Shown: positions 8,975 through 18,731, counted from the stretch's first letter. The stretch is 64,000 bases of DNA from an uncultured Odoribacter sp. (GCA_910578985.1 CAJTSF010000001.1:189784-253783), one strand, 5' to 3'. Numbers and translations are program-made. Notes: generated by a model from the sequence alone, not told the origin.

Positions 8975-9916
8975 ATGGAATTACATCACGGCATAGACAA
9001 TTTGCATTTGGTGAATCCGGTGGTGACCATCGGGAGTTTCGACGGGGTGCACAAGGGACACGTACAGGTCATCGCCTCGCTGAAACAGGTAGCGGAACGG
9101 CTGGGAGGAGAGACCGTCATCATCAGCTTCGAGCCGCACCCGCGGGAGGTGATCTATCCTCTGGAAAAACGCCCCGGCATATTGACCACGCTGGAAGAGA
9201 AACGCGCCATATTGGAGCGTCTGGGAGTGCAGCACCTCATCATCCTGCCTTTCACGCGCGCTTTGGCGGAACTGACCTACACGGAGTTCGTGCGCAACCT
9301 GCTGGTGGACGGCATCGGGGTGAAGGGGCTGGTCATCGGCTATGACCACCGCTTCGGGAAGAACCGCGAAGGGACGTTCGAGAAATTGAAGGGGCTGGCG
9401 GAGCAATACCATTTCTATTTGGAACAAGAGAAAGTATACACGGAGAATGACATCAACATCAGCTCCACGAAGATACGCAACGCTCTGCAAATCGGCGACC
9501 TGCGACAGGTGAACGAGTTCCTGGGCTATGCCTATTCCCTCCGGGGCAAGGTGATTCCCGGCGACCGCATCGGGCGCACGCTGGGATTTCCGACAGCCAA
9601 CCTCGCCTTGGAGGACGAACGGAAACTGCTGCCCGCAGGCGGCGTATATGCCGTGCAGGTGGAAGCGAAAAGAAAGGTCTGCGGCGGGATGCTGAATATC
9701 GGCGTACGCCCCACGGTGAGTTGCACGGGAAAGGTGCGCATCGAAGTGAACCTTTTCGACTTCGAGGGTGACCTCTACGGGGAAAGTCTCCGCGTTGCCC
9801 TCATCGCCCGCATCCGCGGGGAACAAAAGTTCGACGGGAAAGCGGAACTGGCAGCACAATTGGAGCGCGACCGGGAGGAGGCGCTGGAGAGGTTAAAGGA
9901 AAACGCCAGCCGGTAA
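8975..9916 (+). CDS. ribF: Bifunctional riboflavin kinase / FAD synthetase
   Basis: Makes FMN from riboflavin and FAD from FMN in the cytoplasm. 313 residues. The N-terminal adenylyltransferase half carries TIGSFDGVHKGH (nucleotide-binding HxGH-like motif, near residue 20) and the downstream ISSTKIR motif. The C-terminal riboflavin kinase half carries the GRTLGFPTANL motif. The reading frame is open upstream to 8876, but the -7 box at 8948 lies inside that extension and homology starts at MELHHGI, so 8975 is chosen. The stop codon lies inside its own terminator. Confidence 0.95.
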   Translation: MELHHGIDNLHLVNPVVTIGSFDGVHKGHVQVIASLKQVAERLGGETVIISFEPHPREVIYPLEKRPGILTTLEEKRAILERLGVQHLIILPFTRALAELTYTEFVRNLLVDGIGVKGLVIGYDHRFGKNREGTFEKLKGLAEQYHFYLEQEKVYTENDINISSTKIRNALQIGDLRQVNEFLGYAYSLRGKVIPGDRIGRTLGFPTANLALEDERKLLPAGGVYAVQVEAKRKVCGGMLNIGVRPTVSCTGKVRIEVNLFDFEGDLYGESLRVALIARIRGEQKFDGKAELAAQLERDREEALERLKENASR

Positions 9917-9933
9917 GGGCTGGCGTTCTTTTA
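9902..9933. terminator. Terminator overlapping the ribF stop, possibly bidirectional
   Basis: AACGCCAGC (9902-9910) pairs with GCTGGCGTT (9919-9927), followed by TCTTTTA on the plus strand. The left arm is still ribF coding sequence. Read on the minus strand the hairpin is followed by TTTTCC, so it may also stop transcription coming from glyS. Confidence 0.85.
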
Positions 9934-10012
9934 TGGACTGCCGCGTCAGCACTCAAAGCGAGAAGCTTCCACTGCGCCGGCAATCCGCGCTCGCATCCCG
10001 AGGATGCCGCGC

Positions 10013-11563
10013 TCAGAGCAATTCTTTCAAAAGGTTACGCATGTCGCATTTCGCGCGGAGGATGTCCGGGAGACGGTCCACGGGGACGCGCTCCTGTTGC
10101 ATGGTGTCACGGTCACGGATGGTGACGGCATTGTCCTCGGCGGTCTGATGGTCGATGGTGATGCAGAAAGGGGTACCGATGGCGTCCTGCCGGCGGTAAC
10201 GCTTTCCGATGGAGTCTTTTTCGTCGTACTGGCAGTTGAAGTCGAATTGCAAGCTGTCCATGATTTCCTGCGCCTTCTCGGGGAGCCCGTCTTTCTTGAC
10301 GAGGGGCATGACCGCCATTTTGACGGGAGCCAAAGCGGCAGGGAGACGGAGAACAATGCGCGAATCGTGTTTGCCGTCCTTTGAAAGGTCCTCTTCGCAG
10401 TAGGCGGCGGACATGATTTGAAGGAACATGCGATCGACGCCGATGGAGGTCTCGATGACATAGGGAACGTAGGATTCGTTAAGTTCGGTGTCGAAATATT
10501 GTATTTTCTTGCCTGAAAATTTCTGGTGCTGGGAGAGGTCGAAATCGGTGCGCGAGTGGATGCCCTCGACTTCTTTGAAGCCGAAGGGGAAGCGGTACTC
10601 GATGTCGGTGGCGGCGTTGGCGTAGTGGGCGAGCTTCTCATGGTCGTGGAAGCGGTAGTTATCGTCGCCGAAACCGAGGAGCCGGTGCCATTTCATGCGG
10701 GTGGCGCGCCATTTTTCGAACCATTCGAGCTCGGAGCCGGGGCGGACGAAGAATTGCATTTCCATCTGCTCGAATTCGCGCATGCGGAAAATGAATTGGC
10801 GGGCGACGATTTCGTTGCGGAATGCTTTACCGATTTGGGCGATGCCGAAGGGGATTTTCATGCGTCCGGTCTTTTGGACGTTGAGGAAATTGACGAATAT
10901 GCCTTGGGCGGTCTCGGGCCGCAGGTAGACTTTGCTGGCGCCTTCGGCGGTGGAGCCCATCTCGGTGGCGAACATGAGGTTGAATTGCCGCACTTCGGTC
11001 CAGTTGCAGGTGCCGGAGATGGGGCAGACAATCTTTTCGTCGAGGATAATCTGGCGCACTTCGTTGAGGTCGTTGTCATTGAGGGCACGCGCCATGCGCT
11101 GGGTGAGGGCGTCGCGCTTGCGGGCGTGTTCGAGGACTTGAGGGTTGGTCTGACGGAAGAGCGCCTCGTCGAAGCGGTCGCCGAAGCGTTTGCGCGCTTT
11201 CTCGACGTCTTTTTCTATTTTGTCGTCGTAGCGGGCAATCTGGTCTTCGATGAGGACGTCGGCGCGGTAGCGCTTTTTGGAATCTTTGTTGTCGATGAGG
11301 GGATCGTTGAAGGCATCGACGTGCCCGGAGGCTTTCCAGATGGTGGGGTGCATGAATATCGCGGAGTCGATGCCGACGATGTTCCGGTGGAGGCGCACCA
11401 TGGATTCCCACCAGTAGCGCTTGATGTTGTTCTTCAACTCGACGCCGTATTGTCCGTAGTCGTACACCGCGCCGAGCCCGTCGTAAATGTCGGAGGAGGG
11501 GAATACGAAGCCGTATTCTTTGCAGTGTGCCACTAATTTCTTAAAAACATCTTCCTGTGCCAT
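10013..11563 (-). CDS. glyS: Glycyl-tRNA synthetase, single-chain dimeric type
   Basis: Charges tRNA-Gly with glycine. 516 residues, of the alpha2 class II type (eukaryote/archaea-like), which is the form used by Bacteroidetes, rather than the alpha2beta2 form. Recognisable class II motifs are FRNEIVARQFIFRMREFEQM (motif 2 region, about residues 235-255) and the C-terminal anticodon-binding domain starting near PAALAPVKMAVMPL. The gene begins 22 nt after the stop of the Na/Pi cotransporter gene and may be co-transcribed with it. No T-box-like leader is present. Confidence 0.96.
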   Translation of the reverse strand: MAQEDVFKKLVAHCKEYGFVFPSSDIYDGLGAVYDYGQYGVELKNNIKRYWWESMVRLHRNIVGIDSAIFMHPTIWKASGHVDAFNDPLIDNKDSKKRYRADVLIEDQIARYDDKIEKDVEKARKRFGDRFDEALFRQTNPQVLEHARKRDALTQRMARALNDNDLNEVRQIILDEKIVCPISGTCNWTEVRQFNLMFATEMGSTAEGASKVYLRPETAQGIFVNFLNVQKTGRMKIPFGIAQIGKAFRNEIVARQFIFRMREFEQMEMQFFVRPGSELEWFEKWRATRMKWHRLLGFGDDNYRFHDHEKLAHYANAATDIEYRFPFGFKEVEGIHSRTDFDLSQHQKFSGKKIQYFDTELNESYVPYVIETSIGVDRMFLQIMSAAYCEEDLSKDGKHDSRIVLRLPAALAPVKMAVMPLVKKDGLPEKAQEIMDSLQFDFNCQYDEKDSIGKRYRRQDAIGTPFCITIDHQTAEDNAVTIRDRDTMQQERVPVDRLPDILRAKCDMRNLLKELL

Positions 11564-11585
11564 GTGTTTATCTCTTTACTGGTTA

Positions 11586-13355
11586 TTATTCCACTTCGTG
11601 ACCGACTTCTTTGATGGCTTCGGTGACGTTGATGGCGTAGTCGCCTATCTTTTCGCATTCCGAAAACATGTCGTTGTAGAGGATGCCGGTCGAATAATCG
11701 TATTTTTTCTCTTCTATCGCGATGAGGTGTTCCTGTTTGAGGATGGTGCGGTAGTCGTTGATGGATTTCTCGAGTTCGTATGCTTTTTTGGCGTTCACTT
11801 CGCGGTATTCCATGGCGAGGTTGGTGCACATGGTGACGATGGAGTCTTCGGCGAGGCTGAGCATGTGATGGAGTTTGTAGCTGAGTTCGTGGGAGAAGGT
11901 GACGCCTTGGTCGTTGCGGCGCATGATGGCTTTGGCGAGGTTGAGGACGGAGTCGGCGACGCTTTCAATCTCGGAGACGATTTTGAACATGGCACGCACG
12001 CGCTGGGAGTTCTCAGTGGTGAGGCGGGATTCGGAGACTTTAGTGAGATAGTCGGCGATTTCGACTTCGACCTGGTCGCTCTCGTCCTCCATGAGTTGCA
12101 GTTTGTCGAATTCCTGTTCGTATTCGCCTTTGGGCATATCGAAGCATTGGAGCATTTTGCGGAACATGGAGAGGGTGTTCTGGGCATAGAGGGTGATTTC
12201 GGACTTCGCCTGGAAAAGGGAAGCGTCGGGGGTGGAGAGGAGCCCGATTTTGATGTGTTTGAGGGTGAATGCCTCTTCGTTGCCTTTCTGGGGGAGAATA
12301 CGGCTGACGAGCTGGGCGAGTATTTTAGTGAACCATATCAGAATCAATACATTGGCTCCCTTTGCCAGGGTGTTGAACAAGGAAAGCACCAGGGGCATGC
12401 CTGCATGTATCGACGCCAATACGAGGGCTCTTTCCTCAGGGGCGAAAGTTTTCGCCAGCAAATCCGGGTCGGAGTATATCGGATTGTAATGCGACAGATG
12501 CAACACCACGGACAAATCGCCGATGAAATGCAGGAAAGGGCGGAAAATCAAAAACAGCCAAATCACGCCGAAGACGTTGATGATAAAGTGTGCCAGAGCG
12601 GCACGCTTCGCCTGGACGTTGGCGACGGCGGCGGCGAGGTTGGCGGTGATAGTGGTACCGATGTTCTCGCCCATGATCATGGCGGCGGCGTCTTCGTAGC
12701 CAATCCAGCCCTTGGCGCAGATGACCAGGGTGAGGGCGACGGTCGCCGACGAGGATTGGAATATGGTGGTGAGGACGGCTCCTATGAGGAGGAATATCAT
12801 CCAGGAGCGGAAGCCGAGGTTGCTGATGCCCTGGACGAAGTCACCGACGCCGGGGAAGTCCTGGAGGTTGGTGGGCATGGATTCCTGGAGGAAGCGCAAG
12901 GCGAGGAAGAGCAAGCCGAAACCGACGAACATCTCGCCCCAGTTCTTGCGGGCGCGTTTTTTGGAGAAGAGGAGCGGGAGGGCGCAACCGATGATGGGAA
13001 GCGCGAGGTCGCTCATGCTAAATTCCCCGAGCCCGAGCGCGGCGACAAGCCAGCCGGTGAAGGTGGTCCCGACGTTTGCCCCGAGGATGACGCCGATGGA
13101 GCCGACGAGGTCCATGAGCCCCGCATTGACGAAGCTGACGACCATAACGGTGGTGGCGGAGGAGCTTTGGATGAGGGCGGTGATGAATACGCCCGTCAGC
13201 ACGCCGGTGAATCGGTTGGCGGTCATGGCAGCCAGTATCTGGCGCATTTTGTTGCCTGCCAGTTTTTGCAGGGACTCGCTCATGAGCTTCATGCCGTAGA
13301 GGAACAAAGCCAGCGAACCGACGAGTTTCAGTAACTCAAGGAATCCATAGTTCAT
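11586..13355 (-). CDS. Na/Pi cotransporter family protein with PhoU-like tail
   Basis: Inner-membrane sodium-dependent phosphate transporter by family (NptA/PF02690), 589 residues. The two inverted repeats each carry the characteristic QSSSA motif: ALIQSSSATTVMVV near residue 64 and TTIFQSSSATVALT near residue 196. From about residue 360 to the end the protein is a soluble helical domain resembling PhoU, as in many bacterial members. It lies 34 nt downstream of the hybrid histidine kinase gene and 22 nt upstream of glyS on the same strand. The direction of transport cannot be judged; some family members export phosphate. Confidence 0.92.
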   Translation of the reverse strand: MNYGFLELLKLVGSLALFLYGMKLMSESLQKLAGNKMRQILAAMTANRFTGVLTGVFITALIQSSSATTVMVVSFVNAGLMDLVGSIGVILGANVGTTFTGWLVAALGLGEFSMSDLALPIIGCALPLLFSKKRARKNWGEMFVGFGLLFLALRFLQESMPTNLQDFPGVGDFVQGISNLGFRSWMIFLLIGAVLTTIFQSSSATVALTLVICAKGWIGYEDAAAMIMGENIGTTITANLAAAVANVQAKRAALAHFIINVFGVIWLFLIFRPFLHFIGDLSVVLHLSHYNPIYSDPDLLAKTFAPEERALVLASIHAGMPLVLSLFNTLAKGANVLILIWFTKILAQLVSRILPQKGNEEAFTLKHIKIGLLSTPDASLFQAKSEITLYAQNTLSMFRKMLQCFDMPKGEYEQEFDKLQLMEDESDQVEVEIADYLTKVSESRLTTENSQRVRAMFKIVSEIESVADSVLNLAKAIMRRNDQGVTFSHELSYKLHHMLSLAEDSIVTMCTNLAMEYREVNAKKAYELEKSINDYRTILKQEHLIAIEEKKYDYSTGILYNDMFSECEKIGDYAINVTEAIKEVGHEVE

Positions 13356-13389
13356 TTGAATGGTTTTTATATTACAACATATTTCTTCG

Positions 13390-16300
13390 TTACAGGAGCA
13401 TGATACGCGCTTGGATGATGCTCAGCAGTTTTTCTTTGAGACTGGCCGCCTGGATGGGTTTTGCCATGTAGGCGTCGAAGCCGTTCTCCATGACGCGCTG
13501 TTCGTCGGAGGCGTAGGCGAAGGCGGTGATTGCCATAACGGGGAGCAAGGGATGGAGTTTCCGGATTTCCGCGATAGCCTCGTAGCCGTCCATGACGGGC
13601 ATGTTAAGGTCCATGAGGACGATGTCGGGCACCTCTTCTTTGACCATATCGACGGCTTCCCGGCCATTCCAGGCATGCCGCAGTTCGTAGTCTTCCTTGA
13701 GGATGGAATGGAAGAGGCGGTAGTTGCTGTCGTTGTCTTCCGCGATGAGGATGTGGAGACGCTTGCCTTTGGGCTTGACTTGCTTCTCCTTGTCCTCGGT
13801 CTGTTCGGGAGGGTTCACGGGGACATAGGGGAGGGTGAACCAGAAGTTGGAGCCTTTCCCCTCTTCGGATTCGACGCCCATCATGCCGTTCATGCTCTCG
13901 ACGATGCTCTTGCAGATGGAGAGTCCCAGCCCGGTGCCCTGGGCGAAGTTGTTCAATTTGACGAAACGGTCGAAGACCTGCCCGATTCTCTCCGCGGGGA
14001 TGCCGACGCCGGTGTCCTTGCAGTAGAAATAGAGCATGTTCCCGCGAATCTCATAGCCGAAACGGATTTCGCCCTCCTTGGTGAATTTGACGGCATTGCT
14101 CAGGAGGTTGATGATGAGCTGCGAGAAGCGGTTTTTCTCCATGCGCACGAAGCATTCGGGGAGTGCCGGCTCGAAAATCAGTTTCACTCTCCCGCCTGCC
14201 AGTTTCAGGTGCATGGTGCCCTGGAGGGCAATCAGCACTTCGTTCAACTCGAGGTCGGTGTAAACGAATTCCAGGGTTCCCGCTTCGATTTTGGACAGGT
14301 CGAGGATGTCGGTAATCAACTGCAACAGGAGGGCGTTGTTGCTCTCGATGATATGTACGTATTCTTGTTTCTCTTCAGGGTCTTCGACTATGGGCAAGAG
14401 ACTGGAGAAACCGACAATGGCGTTGAGGGGGGTGCGGATTTCATGGCTCATGTTGGCGAGGAAGGCGGATTTGAGCTTGTTGGACTCTTCCGCCTTGTGC
14501 TTGGCATTGATGAGGTTCTCTTCCATCATTTTGCGCTGGGTGATAATCACCGAGGAACCGACGAGTCCCAAGGGATTGCCATACTCATCGCGCACGTCGA
14601 TGGTGGCACGCGCCTCTATCCAGTCCATTTTCCACAATCCCTGCACGTCGCGGCTGAATACGCGGTATTCTTCCTTGACTTTGGAGCACTTTCCCGCCAC
14701 GAGGTCCGAATACGCCTGGCGCACCCGCTCACGGTCTTCTTTGTGTATCTTGGCAAAATACTGCGTGTCGGGCACCGACAGCTGCTGGTCGTTCACCAAT
14801 TCCGTCTCCAGCCCGCCCTGCACGACGCGATTGACATCGCACAGGATGGCGCGCCGCTTCAAATCCCACTTCCACGGGGTGATGTTGGAAACCTCCAGCG
14901 CCATGGCGAGTTTGTGGTTGATGGAATCCAGTTGGAGCTGCGTCTTGTGCAGTTCCGTGCTGTCCATGCCGAAGAGGTCCACGCAATCGGGTTTGGTGGA
15001 GAAAGTGAGGACGATATTGACGTAAGTGTCGTTATGTTCCTGGTAATAGGTGAACGAGAGCGGTTTTTTCTCCCGGTCCATGATGCGGAAGAAGTGGATG
15101 AAGGTTTTGTAGTTCTTCCCCATGCAGTCGCTCAATTTCTTGCCTATGACCTCTTCCGTCCGCCCGGTTATCTCGAAATAGCGGTTGTTCACCTGGCAAA
15201 TCTGCGCATCCACAATCCTGCCTTCGTCGTCGCGGATGAGTTTCTCGCGGCTGAACGTCACCGGCATATTGGAAAACAGGCTCACCAGTTCCTGCGTGGT
15301 CTCGATTTCCTTTTGCTGAGCCTTGCGCATGGCTTTCATCGTCTTCAGGCGATTGCTCTGGTAGAAATACAGGAGGAGCAGGATGATTGAGGAGAGGCTC
15401 ACCATAATGACCGCCCAGTGCCTGCTCCAATAGCTCTGCGGACGGTTCAGGAAGATGGAGCCCGACGGACACATCTCCGTCGTGAAGCCGTTCTGTTCCA
15501 GAGTCGGGTAATCGAATATGGGATATGCCTCCGGCACATAAAAGGGGATGTCTCTGGGCTGTTCCCCTGCAAGCACCTGTCCCACCACTTCCAGCAGGCG
15601 GGCGTTGTAATCGTCCTGCTTGTGGAAATAGCCGCCCACCATCATGCTCCCGGACAATGCCGCCCCCTCGAGGGCGAAAACGGGCAGCGGGGTATTGGCG
15701 ATGACCTGGTAGCCGTTCGCCACAAGAACGCTGTGCCCGCGAAAGTTACGTCGCACGAACCACGAGGCGAAAAGCACTCCTGTCTTCTGTATATCCATCT
15801 TTTCCAAGCGCATCATCAGGGAGTCCGTCGAGACGTGCTCCGCAGCGATATATTCGTATTTCATTTCCGGATAGGAGTATCGCAGCAGTTCCTGGAGGTC
15901 GTAGTCGAGCTGCCGGTTCACGTAGCGCGTGTCGCCCAGCACCACCAAGGAATTCATCTCGGGAAGCAGGCGGCGCATGATTTGAAGAGTGCGGTCGATG
16001 TTGCACCTCGCCTGAAGGACGGTGATGTTGTAGTCCGGTTTCAGTGTCGAAAAAGACACTTTCTCATTGGAAGGGATGGGGCGCTTGTTCATATAGGTCT
16101 CCAAGGGCGCGAAGAAATCCCGCTCCGTGCACAGGATGAGGGGAATCTCCTCTCCCCAATGTTCCTTGAGGTCCTCTCCCAGCATGAGCGCCGATGCGCC
16201 CAGAAACACAATCGCCTTAGGGGGATAATGGTATTGCCGGAAAAGGAACTGGCTGTAATCTTTCAGATTAAGCGAATCCTCTATCAACAGGACGTTCATG

Positions 16301-16521
16301 TGCTCCAGATAAATGTCCACATCCGGTTTGGAAGCGATGTATTTCCGCAGGGGATTGATGATTGCCATGCTCCATGGCATGTCCGACGTGTAGCTGTTGA
16401 TGACCAACAAATAGTCTTTCTGAGGTTCATTCAGCCTCGGACCGGCAAACACTTCCGCCGGCAACATGGTTAATCCTGCAATTGCCCATAAAATCAATTG
16501 CCTAATTATAAACCGTTTCAT
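13390..16521 (-). CDS. Hybrid histidine kinase with periplasmic binding-protein-like sensor
   Basis: Membrane sensor kinase of 1043 residues from the ATG at 16521. The frame is open for 33 more codons, but these cross the -7 box at 16549-16542. Order: signal segment (IIRQLILWAIAGLTMLPAEV); a periplasmic region of about residues 30-365 resembling ABC substrate-binding proteins (starts YLLVINSYTSDMPW); membrane segment about 368-388; two PAS-like regions; HisKA with phospho-acceptor His near 692 in SHEIRTPLNA; HATPase with N-box LLSNAVKFTKEG and DTGVGIP; and a C-terminal receiver with Asp near 970 in LMDLNMPVMDG. There is no DNA-binding domain, so an unlinked phosphorelay partner is expected. 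The ligand is unknown. Confidence 0.9.
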   Translation of the reverse strand: MKRFIIRQLILWAIAGLTMLPAEVFAGPRLNEPQKDYLLVINSYTSDMPWSMAIINPLRKYIASKPDVDIYLEHMNVLLIEDSLNLKDYSQFLFRQYHYPPKAIVFLGASALMLGEDLKEHWGEEIPLILCTERDFFAPLETYMNKRPIPSNEKVSFSTLKPDYNITVLQARCNIDRTLQIMRRLLPEMNSLVVLGDTRYVNRQLDYDLQELLRYSYPEMKYEYIAAEHVSTDSLMMRLEKMDIQKTGVLFASWFVRRNFRGHSVLVANGYQVIANTPLPVFALEGAALSGSMMVGGYFHKQDDYNARLLEVVGQVLAGEQPRDIPFYVPEAYPIFDYPTLEQNGFTTEMCPSGSIFLNRPQSYWSRHWAVIMVSLSSIILLLLYFYQSNRLKTMKAMRKAQQKEIETTQELVSLFSNMPVTFSREKLIRDDEGRIVDAQICQVNNRYFEITGRTEEVIGKKLSDCMGKNYKTFIHFFRIMDREKKPLSFTYYQEHNDTYVNIVLTFSTKPDCVDLFGMDSTELHKTQLQLDSINHKLAMALEVSNITPWKWDLKRRAILCDVNRVVQGGLETELVNDQQLSVPDTQYFAKIHKEDRERVRQAYSDLVAGKCSKVKEEYRVFSRDVQGLWKMDWIEARATIDVRDEYGNPLGLVGSSVIITQRKMMEENLINAKHKAEESNKLKSAFLANMSHEIRTPLNAIVGFSSLLPIVEDPEEKQEYVHIIESNNALLLQLITDILDLSKIEAGTLEFVYTDLELNEVLIALQGTMHLKLAGGRVKLIFEPALPECFVRMEKNRFSQLIINLLSNAVKFTKEGEIRFGYEIRGNMLYFYCKDTGVGIPAERIGQVFDRFVKLNNFAQGTGLGLSICKSIVESMNGMMGVESEEGKGSNFWFTLPYVPVNPPEQTEDKEKQVKPKGKRLHILIAEDNDSNYRLFHSILKEDYELRHAWNGREAVDMVKEEVPDIVLMDLNMPVMDGYEAIAEIRKLHPLLPVMAITAFAYASDEQRVMENGFDAYMAKPIQAASLKEKLLSIIQARIMLL

Positions 16522-16541
16522 CTCTTTAATAAAATAATGTG

Positions 16542-16549
16542 CAAAAATA
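16542..16549 (-). promoter_or_regulatory. -7 promoter box for the hybrid kinase
   Basis: Minus-strand TATTTTTG (16549-16542) matches TAnnTTTG and lies 20 nt before the ATG at 16521. It lies inside the longer open frame and so supports the shorter start. Confidence 0.55.
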
Positions 16550-16581
16550 ACAAGTTTTTGCGTCATATAGAAAAATAAGGA

Positions 16582-16614
16582 ACAAAAAAGAGGACAGCCC
16601 TTTCGGGCTATCCT
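16582..16614 (-). terminator. Terminator after groEL
   Basis: Minus-strand hairpin AGGATAGCCC-GAAA-GGGCTGTCCT (one G-T pair) followed by CTTTTTTG, 26 nt after the groEL stop codon. Confidence 0.9.
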
Positions 16615-16639
16615 CCGCATATGAATGGTCGCAACCGGA

Positions 16640-18271
16640 TTACATCATCCCCGGCATGCCGCCGCCCATGCCTGCCGGCATCGCGGGTTCATCCTTTTTC
16701 TCTTCCACGAGCACGCATTCGGTGGTCAGGAACATGCCGGCAATGGAAGCGGCATTTTCCAGCGCCACGCGGGTCACTTTCTTCGGGTCGATGACTCCGG
16801 CAGCCTTCAGGTCTTCATAGATGTCCTTGCGGGCGTTATAACCGAAGTCGCCTTTCCCTTCGCGCACCTTGTTCACCACAACGGCACCCTCGACGCCTGC
16901 GTTATAGGCAATCTGGCGCAACGGCTCCTCAATGGCACGACGAATGATTTCAATACCGGTGGTTTCGTCCTCGGTCTCGCCTTTCAGGCCTTCCAATGCT
17001 GCCTGGGCACGGATGTAAGCCACGCCGCCGCCCGGAACGATACCCTCCTCGCTGGCGGCACGCGTTGCATGCAGGGCGTCATCGATGCGGTCTTTCTTCT
17101 CTTTCATCTCCACTTCGGAAGCGGCGCCGACATACAGCACTGCCACTCCGCCCGCCAGTTTCGCCAGACGCTCTTTCAGTTTCTCCTTGTCGTAATCGGA
17201 AGTCGAATTCTCAATCAACTTCTTGATTTGCTCGATGCGTTCCTGCACCATCTCTTTCTGTCCGGCACCCTTCACGATGGTCGTGTTCTCTTTGTCGATG
17301 GTCACCTTGTCGGCACGTCCCAGCATATCGATGGTCAGGTTTTCCAGTTTCAAGCCCTTATCCTCGGAAGTCACCACACCGCCGGTCAGAATGGCGATGT
17401 CCTCCAGCATCTCTTTCCGGCGGTCACCGAATCCCGGAGCCTTGACGGCAGCGATTTTCAGGGAACCTCTCAAGCGGTTCACCACCAGAGTCGCCAACGC
17501 CTCGCTTTCCACATCCTCGGCGATAATCAGCAGGGCGCGTCCCGACTGTGCCACCGGCTCCAGCACGGGCAACAATTCCTTCATGGAAGAGATTTTCTTG
17601 TCGTAGAGCAGAATGTACGGATTCTCGAACTCGCACACCATCTTCTCGCTGTCGGTCACGAAATAAGGAGAGATATACCCTCTGTCGAACTGCATGCCGC
17701 CCACGGTCTTTACCTCCGTCTCCGTGCCTTTCGCCTCTTCCACGGTGATGACGCCTTCGATGCCCACCTCTTCCATCGCTTCCGCAATCAGGTTACCGAT
17801 GGTTTCGTCGCCGTTGGCAGAGATACGTCCCACCTGGCGGATTTTCTCGAAGTTGTTGCCGACCTCCTCTTTCTGTCCTTCCAGATGCTTCACGACAGCG
17901 GCCACCGCTTTGTCGATACCCCTTTTCAGTTCCATCGGGTTCGCGCCGGCAGTCACATTCTTCAATCCCACGTTGATGATGGCCTGGGCAAGAATCGTGG
18001 CGGTCGTCGTTCCGTCGCCGGCATCGTCGCCCGTCTTGGAAGCCACCTCTTTCACCATCTGCGCGCCGATATTGGCGTAAGCGTCGGACAACTCGATTTC
18101 CTTCGCCACGCTCACCCCGTCCTTCGTGATGTGCGGAGCGCCGAATTTCTTCTCGATGACCACATTCCGGCCCTTCGGTCCGAGGGTCACTTTCACTGCG
18201 TTAGCCAGTTCGTCCACGCCTTTCTTCATCAGGTCGCGGGCTTCCGTATTGAATTTTATCTCTTTTGCCAT
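16640..18271 (-). CDS. groL: Chaperonin GroEL (Hsp60)
   Basis: ATP-driven folding chamber for cytosolic proteins, working with GroES. 543 residues, standard length. It contains the ATP-binding GDGTTTATILAQ near residue 86, the family signature region AASEEGIVPGGGVAYI near 404-419, and a Gly/Met-rich C-terminal tail (MPAGMGGGMPGMM). It is preceded by groS with a 31-nt gap and ends at a strong terminator. This is a single complete copy with no sign of divergence. Confidence 0.98.
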   Translation of the reverse strand: MAKEIKFNTEARDLMKKGVDELANAVKVTLGPKGRNVVIEKKFGAPHITKDGVSVAKEIELSDAYANIGAQMVKEVASKTGDDAGDGTTTATILAQAIINVGLKNVTAGANPMELKRGIDKAVAAVVKHLEGQKEEVGNNFEKIRQVGRISANGDETIGNLIAEAMEEVGIEGVITVEEAKGTETEVKTVGGMQFDRGYISPYFVTDSEKMVCEFENPYILLYDKKISSMKELLPVLEPVAQSGRALLIIAEDVESEALATLVVNRLRGSLKIAAVKAPGFGDRRKEMLEDIAILTGGVVTSEDKGLKLENLTIDMLGRADKVTIDKENTTIVKGAGQKEMVQERIEQIKKLIENSTSDYDKEKLKERLAKLAGGVAVLYVGAASEVEMKEKKDRIDDALHATRAASEEGIVPGGGVAYIRAQAALEGLKGETEDETTGIEIIRRAIEEPLRQIAYNAGVEGAVVVNKVREGKGDFGYNARKDIYEDLKAAGVIDPKKVTRVALENAASIAGMFLTTECVLVEEKKDEPAMPAGMGGGMPGMM

Positions 18272-18302
18272 AGTATTTCTTGATTTAAAATGAACAATCC
18301 GT

Positions 18303-18572
18303 TTACAATATCACCAAAACATCACTCTGGTTCATCACCAGATACTTCTTGTCGTCAATGTGCAACTCTGTGCCGGAATACTTGCCGAACAGCACCGTAT
18401 CGCCGACCTGCACCTCCATCGGTTCGTCCGCCTTGCCGTTGCCGACAGCGATGACAGTCCCCTTCTGCGGTTTCTCCTGGGCGGTATCGGGGATGATGAT
18501 TCCGCCTTTTGTTACAGTCTCTGCTTCAACAGGCTCAACAATCACTTTGTTAAGAACGGTTTTCAGTGTCAT
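18303..18572 (-). CDS. groS: Co-chaperonin GroES
   Basis: Ten-kilodalton lid of the GroEL chamber, 89 residues, with the family N-terminus (VIVEPVEAETVTKGGIIIPD) and GDTVLFGKYSGTEL. First gene of the groS-groL operon. On the minus strand a degraded promoter (TTTG, 21 nt, TAGTTTCTG) lies upstream. I looked for a CIRCE operator (TTAGCACTC-N9-GAGTGCTAA) and found none, which agrees with the absence of HrcA control in many Bacteroidetes. Confidence 0.97.
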   Translation of the reverse strand: MTLKTVLNKVIVEPVEAETVTKGGIIIPDTAQEKPQKGTVIAVGNGKADEPMEVQVGDTVLFGKYSGTELHIDDKKYLVMNQSDVLVIL

Positions 18573-18664
18573 AATATTACGTTTTTAGTTTATGATAAAT
18601 TCAACTTACACGACAGAAACTATCATAATCCGTGCCAAAATCACAAAAATGGCAATCTGTCATA

Positions 18665-18709
18665 CATAAAAAGAAAGAGGTGTCAGCATGACTGACATGC
18701 TGACACCTC
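18665..18709 (-). terminator. Terminator after secG
   Basis: Minus-strand 13-bp hairpin AGGTGTCAGCATG / CATGCTGACACCT with a 5-nt loop, followed by CTTTCTTTTT. It lies 23 nt beyond the secG stop and ends the four-gene minus-strand block. Confidence 0.92.
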
Positions 18710-18731
18710 CCTATGCGGTATCTCTGCCGGA

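Noticed and set aside
10526..15390. Long plus-strand frames opposite glyS, the Na/Pi gene and the hybrid kinase
   Set aside because: Antisense shadows without recognisable motifs; the minus-strand genes are complete and have family signatures.
16625..18283. Plus-strand frame of 552 codons opposite groEL
   Set aside because: Known type of antisense artefact of groEL; His/Leu/Phe-rich with no domain.
18573..18690. CIRCE operator upstream of groES
   Set aside because: No TTAGCACTC/GAGTGCTAA inverted repeat is present.
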